39,009 nt of DNA from CAZBJJ01 sp964492245 (GCA_964492245.1 CAZBJJ010000015.1:1-39009); one strand, 5' to 3'. Positions 25,228 through 32,188 are shown, counted from the first letter of the stretch. The notes: a model not told the origin generated them from the letters alone. A program made the numbers and translations.

Positions 25228-25908
25228 TTACTCCTCGTCCTTATAGGCTACCCATACACCTGGGCCCATTGTAGAGCTTAGGGAAACAGAGAGAATGTAA
25301 TCGCCCTTTGCATCGGCAGGTTTTTTCCTTTTAATTTCGGAAAGCACCGCCTTTACGTTTTCCTTAACCTTGTCGCCTTCCATAGAGACCTTGCCAACGG
25401 CCAGGTGCACTACGCCAGTTTTATCGACACGGAATTCCACCCGGCCTTTTTTAAGCTCGTCGATGGCGCTCTTTAAATCGAAGGTAACGGTCCCAGTCTT
25501 TGGGTTGGGCATAAGACCTCTGCGGCCTAAAATCATACCGAGCTTACCCACGTCTTTCATCATGTCGGGGGTGGCTACGGCCACATCGAAGTCGAGCCAG
25601 CCACCGCGGACCTTTTCGATTAAATCGTCGGAGCCAACAAAGGCAGCTCCAGCATCTAGGGCCTCTTTCTCCTTGTCGCTCTTGCAGAAAACTAATATTT
25701 TCTTTTCGCCCCTAAACTGATGGGGAAGGACAACTGTGTCGCGCACGGTCTGGCCTTTTTTTAACTTCAGTTTTACCGAAAGATCTACGGTCTCGTCGAA
25801 TTTTGCAAAGGCGAGCTCTTTAACCTTGGCCATTGCATCGCCAAGTTCGAATCGTTCGCTGCCATCGTATTTTTTCAGGGCCTCGCGATAATTTTTTCCA
25901 TGTCTCAT
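25228..25908 (-). CDS. rplA: 50S ribosomal protein L1
   Basis: L1 forms the mobile stalk at the E site and represses the L11 operon in many species. The 226-residue product starts MRHGKNYREALKKYDGSERF and has the PNPKTGTVTFDL motif and the C-terminal SSTMGPGVWVA signature. It begins 1 bp after rplK, so the two are translationally coupled. Confidence 0.97.
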   Translation of the reverse strand: MRHGKNYREALKKYDGSERFELGDAMAKVKELAFAKFDETVDLSVKLKLKKGQTVRDTVVLPHQFRGEKKILVFCKSDKEKEALDAGAAFVGSDDLIEKVRGGWLDFDVAVATPDMMKDVGKLGMILGRRGLMPNPKTGTVTFDLKSAIDELKKGRVEFRVDKTGVVHLAVGKVSMEGDKVKENVKAVLSEIKRKKPADAKGDYILSVSLSSTMGPGVWVAYKDEE

Positions 25909-25909
25909 A

Positions 25910-26341
25910 TTATCCCTCCACCTCTACACCCATTGAGCGGGCCGTACCAGCGACAACCTTTTTGGCCCCTTCAATATCGATAGAATTGAGATCGGGCATT
26001 TTCGTGGTGGCAATTTCGGTCAGTTTTGCCTGGGAGAGCTTGCCAACCTTGTGCGTTCTCGGCTCGCCAGAACCCTTTTCGATGCCCACAGCTTTTTTAA
26101 TGAGCACGGCAGCTGGTGGGGTCTTTAACACAAAGGTAAAAGACTTGTCTGCATAGACGGTAAGCACAACAGGGATAATTAAACCAGGCTCCATCGCCTT
26201 GGTTTTATCGTTGAACTGTTGCACAAATTGAGGTGCACTGACCCCGTGCGGACCCAATGCCGGCCCAACAGGGGGTGCCGGCGTGGCCTTTCCTGCCGGA
26301 CACTGCAGCTTGATAACGGCTGTAATCCTTTTCTTCGCCAT
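25910..26341 (-). CDS. rplK: 50S ribosomal protein L11
   Basis: L11 is the base of the GTPase-associated centre and the thiostrepton target region. The 143-residue product has IKLQCPAGKATPAPPVGPAL and GPHGVSAPQFVQQFN, with the proline-rich motif. The C-terminal RNA-binding part has IEGAKKVVAGTARSMGVEV. A TAAGGAG Shine-Dalgarno site precedes it. The 158-bp gap to nusG contains three hairpins. Confidence 0.98.
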   Translation of the reverse strand: MAKKRITAVIKLQCPAGKATPAPPVGPALGPHGVSAPQFVQQFNDKTKAMEPGLIIPVVLTVYADKSFTFVLKTPPAAVLIKKAVGIEKGSGEPRTHKVGKLSQAKLTEIATTKMPDLNSIDIEGAKKVVAGTARSMGVEVEG

Positions 26342-26363
26342 AAATGGTCTCCTTATGTGGTGT

Positions 26364-26487
26364 ACCCGCTAAAAAAGGCGGGGTAGCGTCTTTGCCATGC
26401 CCTTAAAACATGCAAAAACTCCCATCGTCTTGGAGCATATGCCCCCGAAACAAGATGTTTCGGCTATGAGAAGCGTTAAAAAACGCT
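26364..26487 (-). other. Three-hairpin leader between nusG and rplK
   Basis: On the minus strand the gap folds into three stems. They are AGCGTT/AACGCT with a TTTT loop (26472-26487), a perfect 8-bp CCGAAACA/TGTTTCGG with a 3-base loop (26445-26463), and ACCCCGC/GCGGGT with one bulge (26364-26384). The last is just ahead of the rplK Shine-Dalgarno site. L1 controls this operon in other bacteria by binding the leader. I could not match the known L1 motif with confidence. Confidence 0.5.
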
Positions 26488-26499
26488 GCTGTACAAAAT

Positions 26500-27057
26500 T
26501 TAAATTTTTTCGACCTGGAGAAAATCAACTTCTACTGGGGTCGCTCTTCCAAAAATACCGACAATAACTTTTAATTTGTTCTTTTCGTTATTCACCTCTT
26601 CTATTGTTCCCGTAAACGATTCAAATGGCCCCTCTATTACCTTTACCTTGTCGCCTTCGGTAAAGGACTGGCGGGAACGAACCGCCCTCTCGCCTTTTAT
26701 CTCGCCTGTTTTGGCCAGAATTGATCGCGATTCGTCGGGAGACAGAGGAAAAGGTTTTTTCCCCGGCATTGCGCCAACAAAGCCACTGACTCCGGAAATT
26801 TTACGAATAAGGGCACAGCTGCTCTTCCAATTGGTATCCGAAAGGTCCATTTGCACGAGTATATAGCCTGGCAGAAATTTTTTAGTAACATTCCGCTTTT
26901 TCCCATCGCGAACTTCGACCACTTCCTCTTCGGGAACTTTTACGTCCTTTACAATTGATGAGTCCAATTCTGTACGCTCGAGCATCTGCTGAATCGTTCT
27001 TTGAATTTTAGCTTCATACCCTGAATAGGTCTGCAATACATACCAAGCTTCGGCCAT
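26500..27057 (-). CDS. nusG: Transcription termination/antitermination factor NusG
   Basis: NusG binds the polymerase clamp through its NGN domain and Rho or S10 through its KOW domain. The 185-residue product has the start EAWYVLQTYSGYEAKIQRTI, the NGN core KFLPGYILVQMDL, and the C-terminal KOW (GDKVKVIEGPFESFTGTIEE). There is no large insertion between the domains. It follows secE by 9 bp. Confidence 0.97.
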   Translation of the reverse strand: MAEAWYVLQTYSGYEAKIQRTIQQMLERTELDSSIVKDVKVPEEEVVEVRDGKKRNVTKKFLPGYILVQMDLSDTNWKSSCALIRKISGVSGFVGAMPGKKPFPLSPDESRSILAKTGEIKGERAVRSRQSFTEGDKVKVIEGPFESFTGTIEEVNNEKNKLKVIVGIFGRATPVEVDFLQVEKI

Positions 27058-27066
27058 TCCAATTCC

Positions 27067-27246
27067 TTAAAAAATTAAATTCACGCCCAAGAAAAGAAGT
27101 GAATCTAAGGCCCAAAGCAATAGGGCTATAATAACGGTGGATATAATAACAACCTTAACCGAGTTAACCACATCCTCTCTGCTGGGCCACACAACCTTGC
27201 GCAGCTCGGCATAGGACTCTTTAACAAATTGACCAATCTTACCCAT
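27067..27246 (-). CDS. secE: Protein translocase subunit SecE
   Basis: SecE clamps the SecY channel. The 59-residue product is the short single-helix form: amphipathic GQFVKESYAELRKVVWPSRED followed by one membrane helix (VKVVIISTVIIALLLWALDSLLF). The motif KVVWPSRED is diagnostic. The frame opens earlier at 27267, but the ATG at 27246 has GAGGG five bases upstream and gives the family start MGKIGQF. It lies between tRNA-Trp and nusG. Confidence 0.95.
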   Translation of the reverse strand: MGKIGQFVKESYAELRKVVWPSREDVVNSVKVVIISTVIIALLLWALDSLLFLGVNLIF

Positions 27247-27289
27247 ACTAACCCTCTTTCGGCACATTTTTTACGAACGAAATACTTAA

Positions 27290-27362
27290 CAGGCCAGGCA
27301 GGACTCGAACCCGCAACATTCGGTTTTGGAGACCGACGCTCTACCATTGGAGCTACTGACCT
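27290..27362 (-). tRNA. trnW: tRNA-Trp (anticodon CCA)
   Basis: A full cloverleaf of 73 nucleotides: acceptor AGGTCAG / CTGGCCT, D stem GCTC / GAGC, anticodon stem TCGGT / ACCGA with loop CTCCAAA (anticodon CCA), and T stem GCGGG / CCTGC with TTCGAGT. The discriminator is G and the 3' CCA is not encoded. It lies between rpmG and secE and must be cut out of the shared transcript. Confidence 0.95.
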
Positions 27363-27454
27363 ATGGTAACAGCGCAAGCCGAAATAAAAGATTGCCCTGT
27401 TATCATTGCGCTTGCCTAAACAGGTACCCCACAGACAAACGCATACTCAAGTAA

Positions 27455-27625
27455 CTATTTTATTTTTGTCTCCCGGTGAACAGTGTGTTTGCGGTCGAAG
27501 GGACAATACTTGCTAAATTCAAGCTTTTCCTGAATATTGCGCCGATTTTTTTCGGTAGTATAATTTCTTCGTTTGCACTCGCTACACTGCAGTGCTATTA
27601 GTTCTACACTCGTCTTTTTGGCCAT
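27455..27625 (-). CDS. rpmG: 50S ribosomal protein L33 with three of four zinc cysteines
   Basis: This short gene encodes 56 residues starting MAKKTSVELIALQCSECKRR and ending HRETKIK. L33 sits near the E site of the 50S subunit. C14-X2-C17 and C41 are present, but the position of the fourth cysteine in the usual CPxCRKHT motif reads CPFDRKH, an aspartate (D44). Zinc binding may therefore be weakened or completed by Asp or H47. Placement between two tRNA genes ahead of secE-nusG is common in bacteria. Confidence 0.95.
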   Translation of the reverse strand: MAKKTSVELIALQCSECKRRNYTTEKNRRNIQEKLEFSKYCPFDRKHTVHRETKIK

Positions 27626-27696
27626 TTGGCAACCCCTTACATTAAAAACCTATAACCACGCAGGCAGCACCGACAAAGCGGTACCACACCACAAAA

Positions 27697-27769
27697 AGCC
27701 CTCGAGCGGAATCGAACCGCTGACCTCATCCTTACCATGGATGTGCTCTGCCGACTGAGCTACAAGGGC
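27697..27769 (-). tRNA. trnT: tRNA-Thr (anticodon GGT)
   Basis: A 73-nucleotide cloverleaf: acceptor GCCCTTG / CGAGGGC, D arm TAGCTCAGTCGGCAGAGCA, anticodon stem CATCC / GGATG with loop ATGGTAA (anticodon GGT), and T stem with GGTTCGATTCC. The discriminator is T and CCA is not encoded. It is the first gene of the large minus-strand cluster and lies just behind its promoter. Confidence 0.95.
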
Positions 27770-27803
27770 AGAAAACAAGAAGCAGACTGCTCAATGTTCG
27801 GGT

Positions 27804-27832
27804 AAAATAGCAAAGACTTGACTTTATGTCAA
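27804..27832 (-). promoter_or_regulatory. Promoter of the tRNA-Thr / rpmG / secE-nusG cluster
   Basis: TTGACA (27827-27832, minus strand) and TATTTT (27804-27809) are exactly 17 bp apart. Transcription would start near 27797, about 28 bases before tRNA-Thr. A 6-bp inverted repeat, CTTGAC and GTCAAG with a 5-base centre, covers the -35 element. This is the furthest upstream promoter of the array. Confidence 0.75.
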
Positions 27833-27901
27833 GCAATCCAGTAAAAATTGCCTTTTTTTATAAAACAGCCCAGAGTGCTAGTCTCCATGTATATCCAAGA
27901 G

Positions 27902-27915
27902 TATACTATAGTATA
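27902..27915 (+). promoter_or_regulatory. 14-bp palindrome with -10 element abutting the cysE start
   Basis: A perfect 14-bp palindrome (TATACT then ATAGTATA) ends on the first base of the cysE ATG. Its first half is a -10 hexamer TATACT, seven bases before the A of ATG, so transcription would begin at the start codon. No convincing -35 is seen, nor any Shine-Dalgarno site. Confidence 0.45.
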
Positions 27916-28805
27916 TGGATACTTTAAATAGCTGTGTGGAGGCCCTTGTCGATTCCTACGACGCCTATGGTTTAATCAACCATTCGGGCGGTCCTAACCT
28001 GCCAAGCAGAGACGATATCGCCGAAATTTTAAAAGATTTAGATGCCCTACTCTTTCCCGGCTTTAGAAGCCCGAATTGCCCAGAAGAGGGAAGCCTTAAA
28101 ATGCTTACTTCCGAGCGAATACAGCGAGTTGCCCGCCGCCTGAGCCGCGAGGTGGAAAAAAGCTTGGCCTTCCAGCGACGCAATGGCAGCTACCATTGCG
28201 ATGGCGAGGGCTGTACAAGAACCAGCCGCAAAATTGTAGAAGATTTTTTCTCCGATCTCCTTCAATTGCGCCGCGTTTTATCCATGGATGTCATGGCAGC
28301 CTACCGGGGAGACCCCGCCGCAAAGAGCGTAGAAGAGGTAATTGTGGCCTATCCTGGGCTCTTTGCCATATCCGTCCACAGAATTGCCCACTTCTTTTGG
28401 CAGCGCGAAGTACCGCTTATTCCCCGCATAATGAGCGAGATAGTCCATGGTAAGACGGGTATTGATATTCACCCCGGCGCCAGCATTGGCGAGGCTTTTT
28501 TTATAGACCATGGCACCGGTGTCGTAATTGGGGAGACCACGGTTATTGGCAAGAATGTAAAGGTCTACCAGGGGGTAACCCTGGGTGCTTTAAGTGTTAA
28601 AAAAGAGGAATCGGAAAAAAAACGCCATCCCAGTATAGGGGACAATGTAACTATCTATGCTGGCGCCACCATCTTGGGGGGCCAAACCTCTATTGGCAAC
28701 AACTGTACCATTGGTGGCAACGTCTGGCTTACCGAATCGCTGCCCGCGGGAACGACTATCCTGTTAAAGGGCAGCGAATACGAAATTGTGCAGCGCCCAG
28801 AGTAA
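27915..28805 (+). CDS. cysE: Serine O-acetyltransferase
   Basis: The enzyme acetylates L-serine with acetyl-CoA, the first step of cysteine synthesis, in the cytosol. The 296-residue product has a long helical N-terminal domain (LPSRDDIAEILKDLDALLFPG at about 29-49) and the conserved AYRGDPAA and YPGLFAISVHRIAHF. A left-handed beta-helix of hexapeptide repeats (about 180-280) follows, with the catalytic FIDHGTG (D198, H199). The C-terminus lacks the terminal isoleucine that CysE uses to bind CysK in enterobacteria. There is no Shine-Dalgarno site. It converges with the response regulator gene. Confidence 0.9.
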   Translation: MDTLNSCVEALVDSYDAYGLINHSGGPNLPSRDDIAEILKDLDALLFPGFRSPNCPEEGSLKMLTSERIQRVARRLSREVEKSLAFQRRNGSYHCDGEGCTRTSRKIVEDFFSDLLQLRRVLSMDVMAAYRGDPAAKSVEEVIVAYPGLFAISVHRIAHFFWQREVPLIPRIMSEIVHGKTGIDIHPGASIGEAFFIDHGTGVVIGETTVIGKNVKVYQGVTLGALSVKKEESEKKRHPSIGDNVTIYAGATILGGQTSIGNNCTIGGNVWLTESLPAGTTILLKGSEYEIVQRPE

Positions 28806-28818
28806 GCACCTTTTGTAT

Positions 28819-29874
28819 CTAGCTAAATTGTTCGCAAAGATAATCTAAATCTGCGATAGTGAGCGCGTCCCCCTGCGCCACTAAGCGCATTTCTTTTTCG
28901 TTTTTAACAAATACATTGACGAGCTCCGGATCGAAATGCTTGCCAGAGCTGTCGACAATATAACTATACGCCTCTTCGAAGCTATTTGCCGCCTTGTAGG
29001 GCCTTTCGCAGAGGATGGCATCTAAGACGTCGGCAAGGGCGACAATGCGAGCGGCAACGGGTATTTCTTCTCCCTGCAGGGCACAGAGGTAACCGCTTCC
29101 ATCCCAGCGTTCGTGGTGATATAGGATGATGTCCCGCGCCAAGCTATCAATTTCGACATTTTTAATTATCTGAGCACCGATATCCACATGATTTTTAACA
29201 ATGTCAAACTCCTCGTCGCTTAGGCGACTGGGCTTAAAAAGAATGTCCGAGGGTATGCCCGATTTTCCAATATCGTGCAGGGGCGCATATAGCCGTATTT
29301 TTTTTACCTCTAGCGGGGGGAGCCCAAGCTCGTGGGCCAGCAGGGTGGAAAAATAGGCGACGCGTTTAACATGATAAAAGGTAAGGGGATCGCCGTCGTG
29401 TGCGCTGGTCTCGAGGGCCGCTACCATCGATATATTGAGTTTTTCTATTTGCTTTTTAAGATAGCAGACCTCCCTTTCGGCCTGATAAAGCGAAATCGCT
29501 TTCTTTACCGAAAGAGCTAAATCTTCGCGGTCCCAGGGTTTGCGCATATAACGGAAGAGGCCGGCCTCGTTAATGGCCCGCGAGAGGGCCTCGATGTCGG
29601 TGTAGCCGGTGAGCAATATCGTATACATACCGGGAAATAATTTGCAGGCCTGTATCATAAGCTCGTGCCCGGGCATCCCCGGCATACATTCATCGGTAAT
29701 TAAAACTGCAGGGTCCCTGCCCTCTTGGGCAAGATCCTGCATAAGTTTTAAGGCATCGTCCCCAGATAATGCCGTTTCCACCTGATACTGGGGAAAGCGT
29801 GCGCGCAGTTCACGTTTAAGGCTAAGGGTAATGAGGGCCTCGTCGTCTACACAGATGATATAACTTTTGTTCAT
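28819..29874 (-). CDS. Response regulator with HD-GYP phosphodiesterase domain
   Basis: The receiver domain (1-125) has D10-D11, the phosphoacceptor D61 (LITDECMPG), T89 and K112. A short coiled linker (about 130-155) leads to the HD-GYP domain. This has H200-D201 of HDIGK and the later HHERWDGSGY (253-262). Such proteins hydrolyse cyclic di-GMP when their receiver is phosphorylated. The GYP triplet reads G-Y-L (L263), a departure from the motif, while metal-ligand histidines appear intact, so activity is likely but not certain. It is the third gene of an operon with the TM2 and winged-helix genes (10-bp gap). No sensor kinase is adjacent. Confidence 0.88.
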   Translation of the reverse strand: MNKSYIICVDDEALITLSLKRELRARFPQYQVETALSGDDALKLMQDLAQEGRDPAVLITDECMPGMPGHELMIQACKLFPGMYTILLTGYTDIEALSRAINEAGLFRYMRKPWDREDLALSVKKAISLYQAEREVCYLKKQIEKLNISMVAALETSAHDGDPLTFYHVKRVAYFSTLLAHELGLPPLEVKKIRLYAPLHDIGKSGIPSDILFKPSRLSDEEFDIVKNHVDIGAQIIKNVEIDSLARDIILYHHERWDGSGYLCALQGEEIPVAARIVALADVLDAILCERPYKAANSFEEAYSYIVDSSGKHFDPELVNVFVKNEKEMRLVAQGDALTIADLDYLCEQFS

Positions 29875-29884
29875 GCGCCCTCTT

Positions 29885-30121
29885 TTAGGGCCACCGATAA
29901 ATTAATTCATCGGGGCCAACATCATATTCCAATTCACCATCTACGGCCATTTTTTTTAATGCCTCACTTGCCTCTTCGACAGTACAGCCAGCCGCCTTGG
30001 CAAGTCTTGTCGCGGTAAGCGCATTATTTGTACGGTGAAGCATGGTCTGTATTTGGGCCTTGCTAACCTTGGCGGATTTTTTTAAGCCCAAACTTTGCGC
30101 AACTACTCTAAATATTCCCAT
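29885..30121 (-). CDS. Small winged-helix protein, paralogue of the TM2 protein's tail
   Basis: A 78-residue product (79 if the first of two tandem ATGs at 30124 is used). From about residue 30 it reads as a winged-helix fold: RTNNALTATRLAKAAGCTVE, then EASEALKKMAVDGELEYDVG, ending ELIYRWP. This aligns without gaps, except one near the end, to the C-terminal 50 residues of the upstream TM2 protein. The start overlaps the upstream stop (ATGATG), with no Shine-Dalgarno site, so translation depends on coupling. The first 20 residues (GIFRVVAQSLGLKKSAK) are amphipathic and basic. No known function. Confidence 0.75.
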   Translation of the reverse strand: MGIFRVVAQSLGLKKSAKVSKAQIQTMLHRTNNALTATRLAKAAGCTVEEASEALKKMAVDGELEYDVGPDELIYRWP

Positions 30122-30567
30122 CATTTAAAATTGTAGCATATTTTGCCGTTTTGAGTTACATGTTCAGTTGCGACACCCTTTTCGACAAAATAGGCAAGCG
30201 TCTTCTCGGCCTCCTCGAGAGAGAGGGAGGTGTTAAGAACAACTTCGCGGGCGGTAAGTTCGGTTTTTGTGCGGGTTAGGTCTAAAACTTGGCGGTCTGG
30301 GCTGCGGGTATCGACCCCCCTATTTGCCTCACCGCCAGTATTTATCGAAATATTAATTCCGGGATTATTCACATAATAGCCCCGCTGGGCATTGTAGAGA
30401 TCTACCTTAGCTCCCAAGGTAAAAAAATCGAAAATCAAACCAATACCAAAGAACCCCCCGGTAAAAAGATAAAATAGGCCACTGGGTATTTTTTCTAAAT
30501 AAAAACGATGGGCTCCTAAAGCTCCCAAAAAAAAGAAGAGCAAATAGGCAGTTAGCTTAGACTTCAT
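30121..30567 (-). CDS. TM2-domain membrane protein with C-terminal winged-helix domain
   Basis: The 148-residue product has a TM2 domain at 1-56: two membrane helices joined by the family motif GALGAHRFYLEK and followed by GGFFGIGLIFDFFTLGAKVD. A glycine- and asparagine-rich linker follows (about 66-90). The cytosolic tail (98-147) resembles a winged helix (RTKTELTAREVVLNTSLSLE, then EKTLAYFVEKGV). The start at 30567 has AAGGAG six bases upstream; the open frame runs 22 codons further but without such a site. First gene of a three-gene operon with its own promoter. TM2 proteins have no settled function. Confidence 0.85.
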   Translation of the reverse strand: MKSKLTAYLLFFFLGALGAHRFYLEKIPSGLFYLFTGGFFGIGLIFDFFTLGAKVDLYNAQRGYYVNNPGINISINTGGEANRGVDTRSPDRQVLDLTRTKTELTAREVVLNTSLSLEEAEKTLAYFVEKGVATEHVTQNGKICYNFK

Positions 30568-30584
30568 GTGTATCTCCTTGAGGT

Positions 30585-30613
30585 AGTTTAGCATTAAAGA
30601 TGTAAAAAGACAA
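30585..30613 (-). promoter_or_regulatory. Promoter of the TM2 / winged-helix / HD-GYP operon
   Basis: TTGTCT (30608-30613) and TAAACT (30585-30590) on the minus strand are 17 bp apart. The start of transcription would be near 30578, immediately before the Shine-Dalgarno site AAGGAG at 30574-30579. The promoter abuts the U-run of the upstream terminator. Confidence 0.65.
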
Positions 30614-30659
30614 GAAAAAAACTGATGAAGCAACTAGGAGGCTTGCTACTTCATCAGTT
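30613..30659 (-). terminator. Rho-independent terminator of the ModF-like gene
   Basis: An 11-bp perfect stem (AACTGATGAAG / CTTCATCAGTT), with three more inner pairs past a small bulge, is followed by a run of seven T on the minus strand. It lies 45 bp beyond the stop of the ModF-like gene and ends its transcript just before the next promoter. Confidence 0.85.
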
Positions 30660-30703
30660 AAAGGAGGTGTATACAGCAATTATATCGCAATTATACAGAA
30701 TAT

Positions 30704-32125
30704 CTATAAGTCATTTTCCGTAATTGTGTAGTTTGGCCGCTCGGCGGGGCGCAATTCGAGGAAGTTTTTAACCCCCTGTATCTGCTCGTCGAGGTCGTGG
30801 CTCACGTGCACAATGCTGGTTATGCCTAAACTGGCCACCTCGTCTAAGAGGGCTAGGACAAGTTCTCGCCCCTGGGCATCGAGGCCCTGGCAGGGCTCGT
30901 CTAAAAGCAGAAGGCGGGGCATTTTAATAAGGGAGCGCAGAACGAGGATTGCCCGCTGTTCGGCCCAATTCAGTTGGCTAAAGGCCTGGTTGCCCCGTTC
31001 GCCAAAGCCAAAAAAAGAAAGCCAATGCGCGGCAAGGGCCAGGGCCTCGCTACTGGGCTGGCAGTATAGGCCGATGCTGTCGTACAGACCAGAAACCAGC
31101 ACCTGCAAAAGGTTGGTATCGCCCAGGTTGCGGTAATCGCGGTGAAGATTCCAAGAGACCAGGCCCAAATGGCGTTTTATATCCCAAATGCTCTCGCCAC
31201 TGCCCCGCCGCCGGCCAAAAATGCTTACATTGTTCGAAAAGGCTTGGGGGTTATCGCCATTTATAAGGCCTAAAAGACTGGTCTTGCCGCTGCCATTTGG
31301 GCCCTGTACGCGCCAATGCTGGCCCGCTCGAATTGTCCAATTTAGGCCATCGAGCACCACCTGTCCATTCCAGCCCACCCGAATATCCCGCATTTCTACC
31401 AGCACCGAAGCCTCGCTACTGGGCTCCACTCCAGCAGCAACAAGCAGGCGGCCGAGCTCTTCTTTAAAAGCATTGCGGTCGAGCAATAAGCCAGGGCCCG
31501 CTGAGTCTTCCTCTAACCGCCAGATATCGTTGCAGAGCTGGGGCAGATTCTTTTCGCTTCTTTCTATAAAAACGCAGGCGCTGCCCAGATTCTCTCGCCG
31601 CTGAGCCTCTGCCACAAAGACCTGTAAAAAGGCAGCAATGCGCTGACGGCTGGCAATATCTAGGGCATCCATGACCTTGTCGAAAACCGCCACTGCAGGC
31701 TGGCGCAAAAACAAACGGGCTAAAAGCACCCGGCGCAGCTCCCCCGTGGATAAAAACTTAAGGCCCCGCAACAAAATTGGCCCAAGCGCACAGACCTCCA
31801 CCACCCAGGCTTCCCTTTCGGGATCCTGGTCAAGGCCCTTGAACACATACTCCTGCACACTGCGCCCGGGAGCCAGCCCTCCTTCGACAAAGTTAGAGTC
31901 GTCGTTTTTTAGCTCTTCTTCGATTAGCTCTGCCATGCCCTCGAAGGAAAGGACCTGCAGGGGCAGGTTCTGGGCCATGTTTTGAACCAGTTGCGAGAAA
32001 AACGAAGCTCTCTCTTCCAGCCAGCCCCAGCAGTGGCCCGCACAGATTTCGAGCTCTTTACCATCGGGCCAAAAGGGCATTTCGTTGGGCAAATCTTCGG
32101 GTAGGTAGTATAGTATGTTTTTCAC
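30704..32125 (-). CDS. ModF-like tandem ABC ATPase with degenerate first half
   Basis: Two fused ABC ATPase halves, 473 residues, no membrane segments. The second half matches ModF/PhrA: Walker A GPNGSGKT at 275-282, the diagnostic FGRRRGSGESIWDIKRHLG, Walker B with D409-E410, and H443. Its signature is altered (LNWAEQ, 385-390). The first half has a proper signature (LSTGE, 125-129) but no Walker A (WLEERASFF stands there), and its Walker B aspartate is followed by lysine (D149-K150). The start is GTG at 32125 with GGAG six bases upstream. No mod transport genes are near, so a link to molybdate is not supported; the role is unknown. Confidence 0.85.
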   Translation of the reverse strand: MKNILYYLPEDLPNEMPFWPDGKELEICAGHCWGWLEERASFFSQLVQNMAQNLPLQVLSFEGMAELIEEELKNDDSNFVEGGLAPGRSVQEYVFKGLDQDPEREAWVVEVCALGPILLRGLKFLSTGELRRVLLARLFLRQPAVAVFDKVMDALDIASRQRIAAFLQVFVAEAQRRENLGSACVFIERSEKNLPQLCNDIWRLEEDSAGPGLLLDRNAFKEELGRLLVAAGVEPSSEASVLVEMRDIRVGWNGQVVLDGLNWTIRAGQHWRVQGPNGSGKTSLLGLINGDNPQAFSNNVSIFGRRRGSGESIWDIKRHLGLVSWNLHRDYRNLGDTNLLQVLVSGLYDSIGLYCQPSSEALALAAHWLSFFGFGERGNQAFSQLNWAEQRAILVLRSLIKMPRLLLLDEPCQGLDAQGRELVLALLDEVASLGITSIVHVSHDLDEQIQGVKNFLELRPAERPNYTITENDL

Positions 32126-32188
32126 AGAGTTCTCCTTGTTTTTAGGGCAGTTTGAAAAAAAATGATGTTTTTCGCGCTACTTTATATT

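Noticed and set aside
27126..27377. Minus-strand open frame running through tRNA-Trp and secE
   Set aside because: It reads through a tRNA gene and is out of frame with secE; the tRNA and SecE calls are certain.
30661..30703. Direct repeat GCAATTATA downstream of the ModF-like gene
   Set aside because: There are only two copies of an A-T-rich 9-mer, with no larger pattern; not a repeat array.
31188..31604. Plus-strand open frame opposite the ModF-like gene
   Set aside because: It is antisense to conserved ABC motifs. Its proline- and serine-rich composition is a shadow of the real frame.
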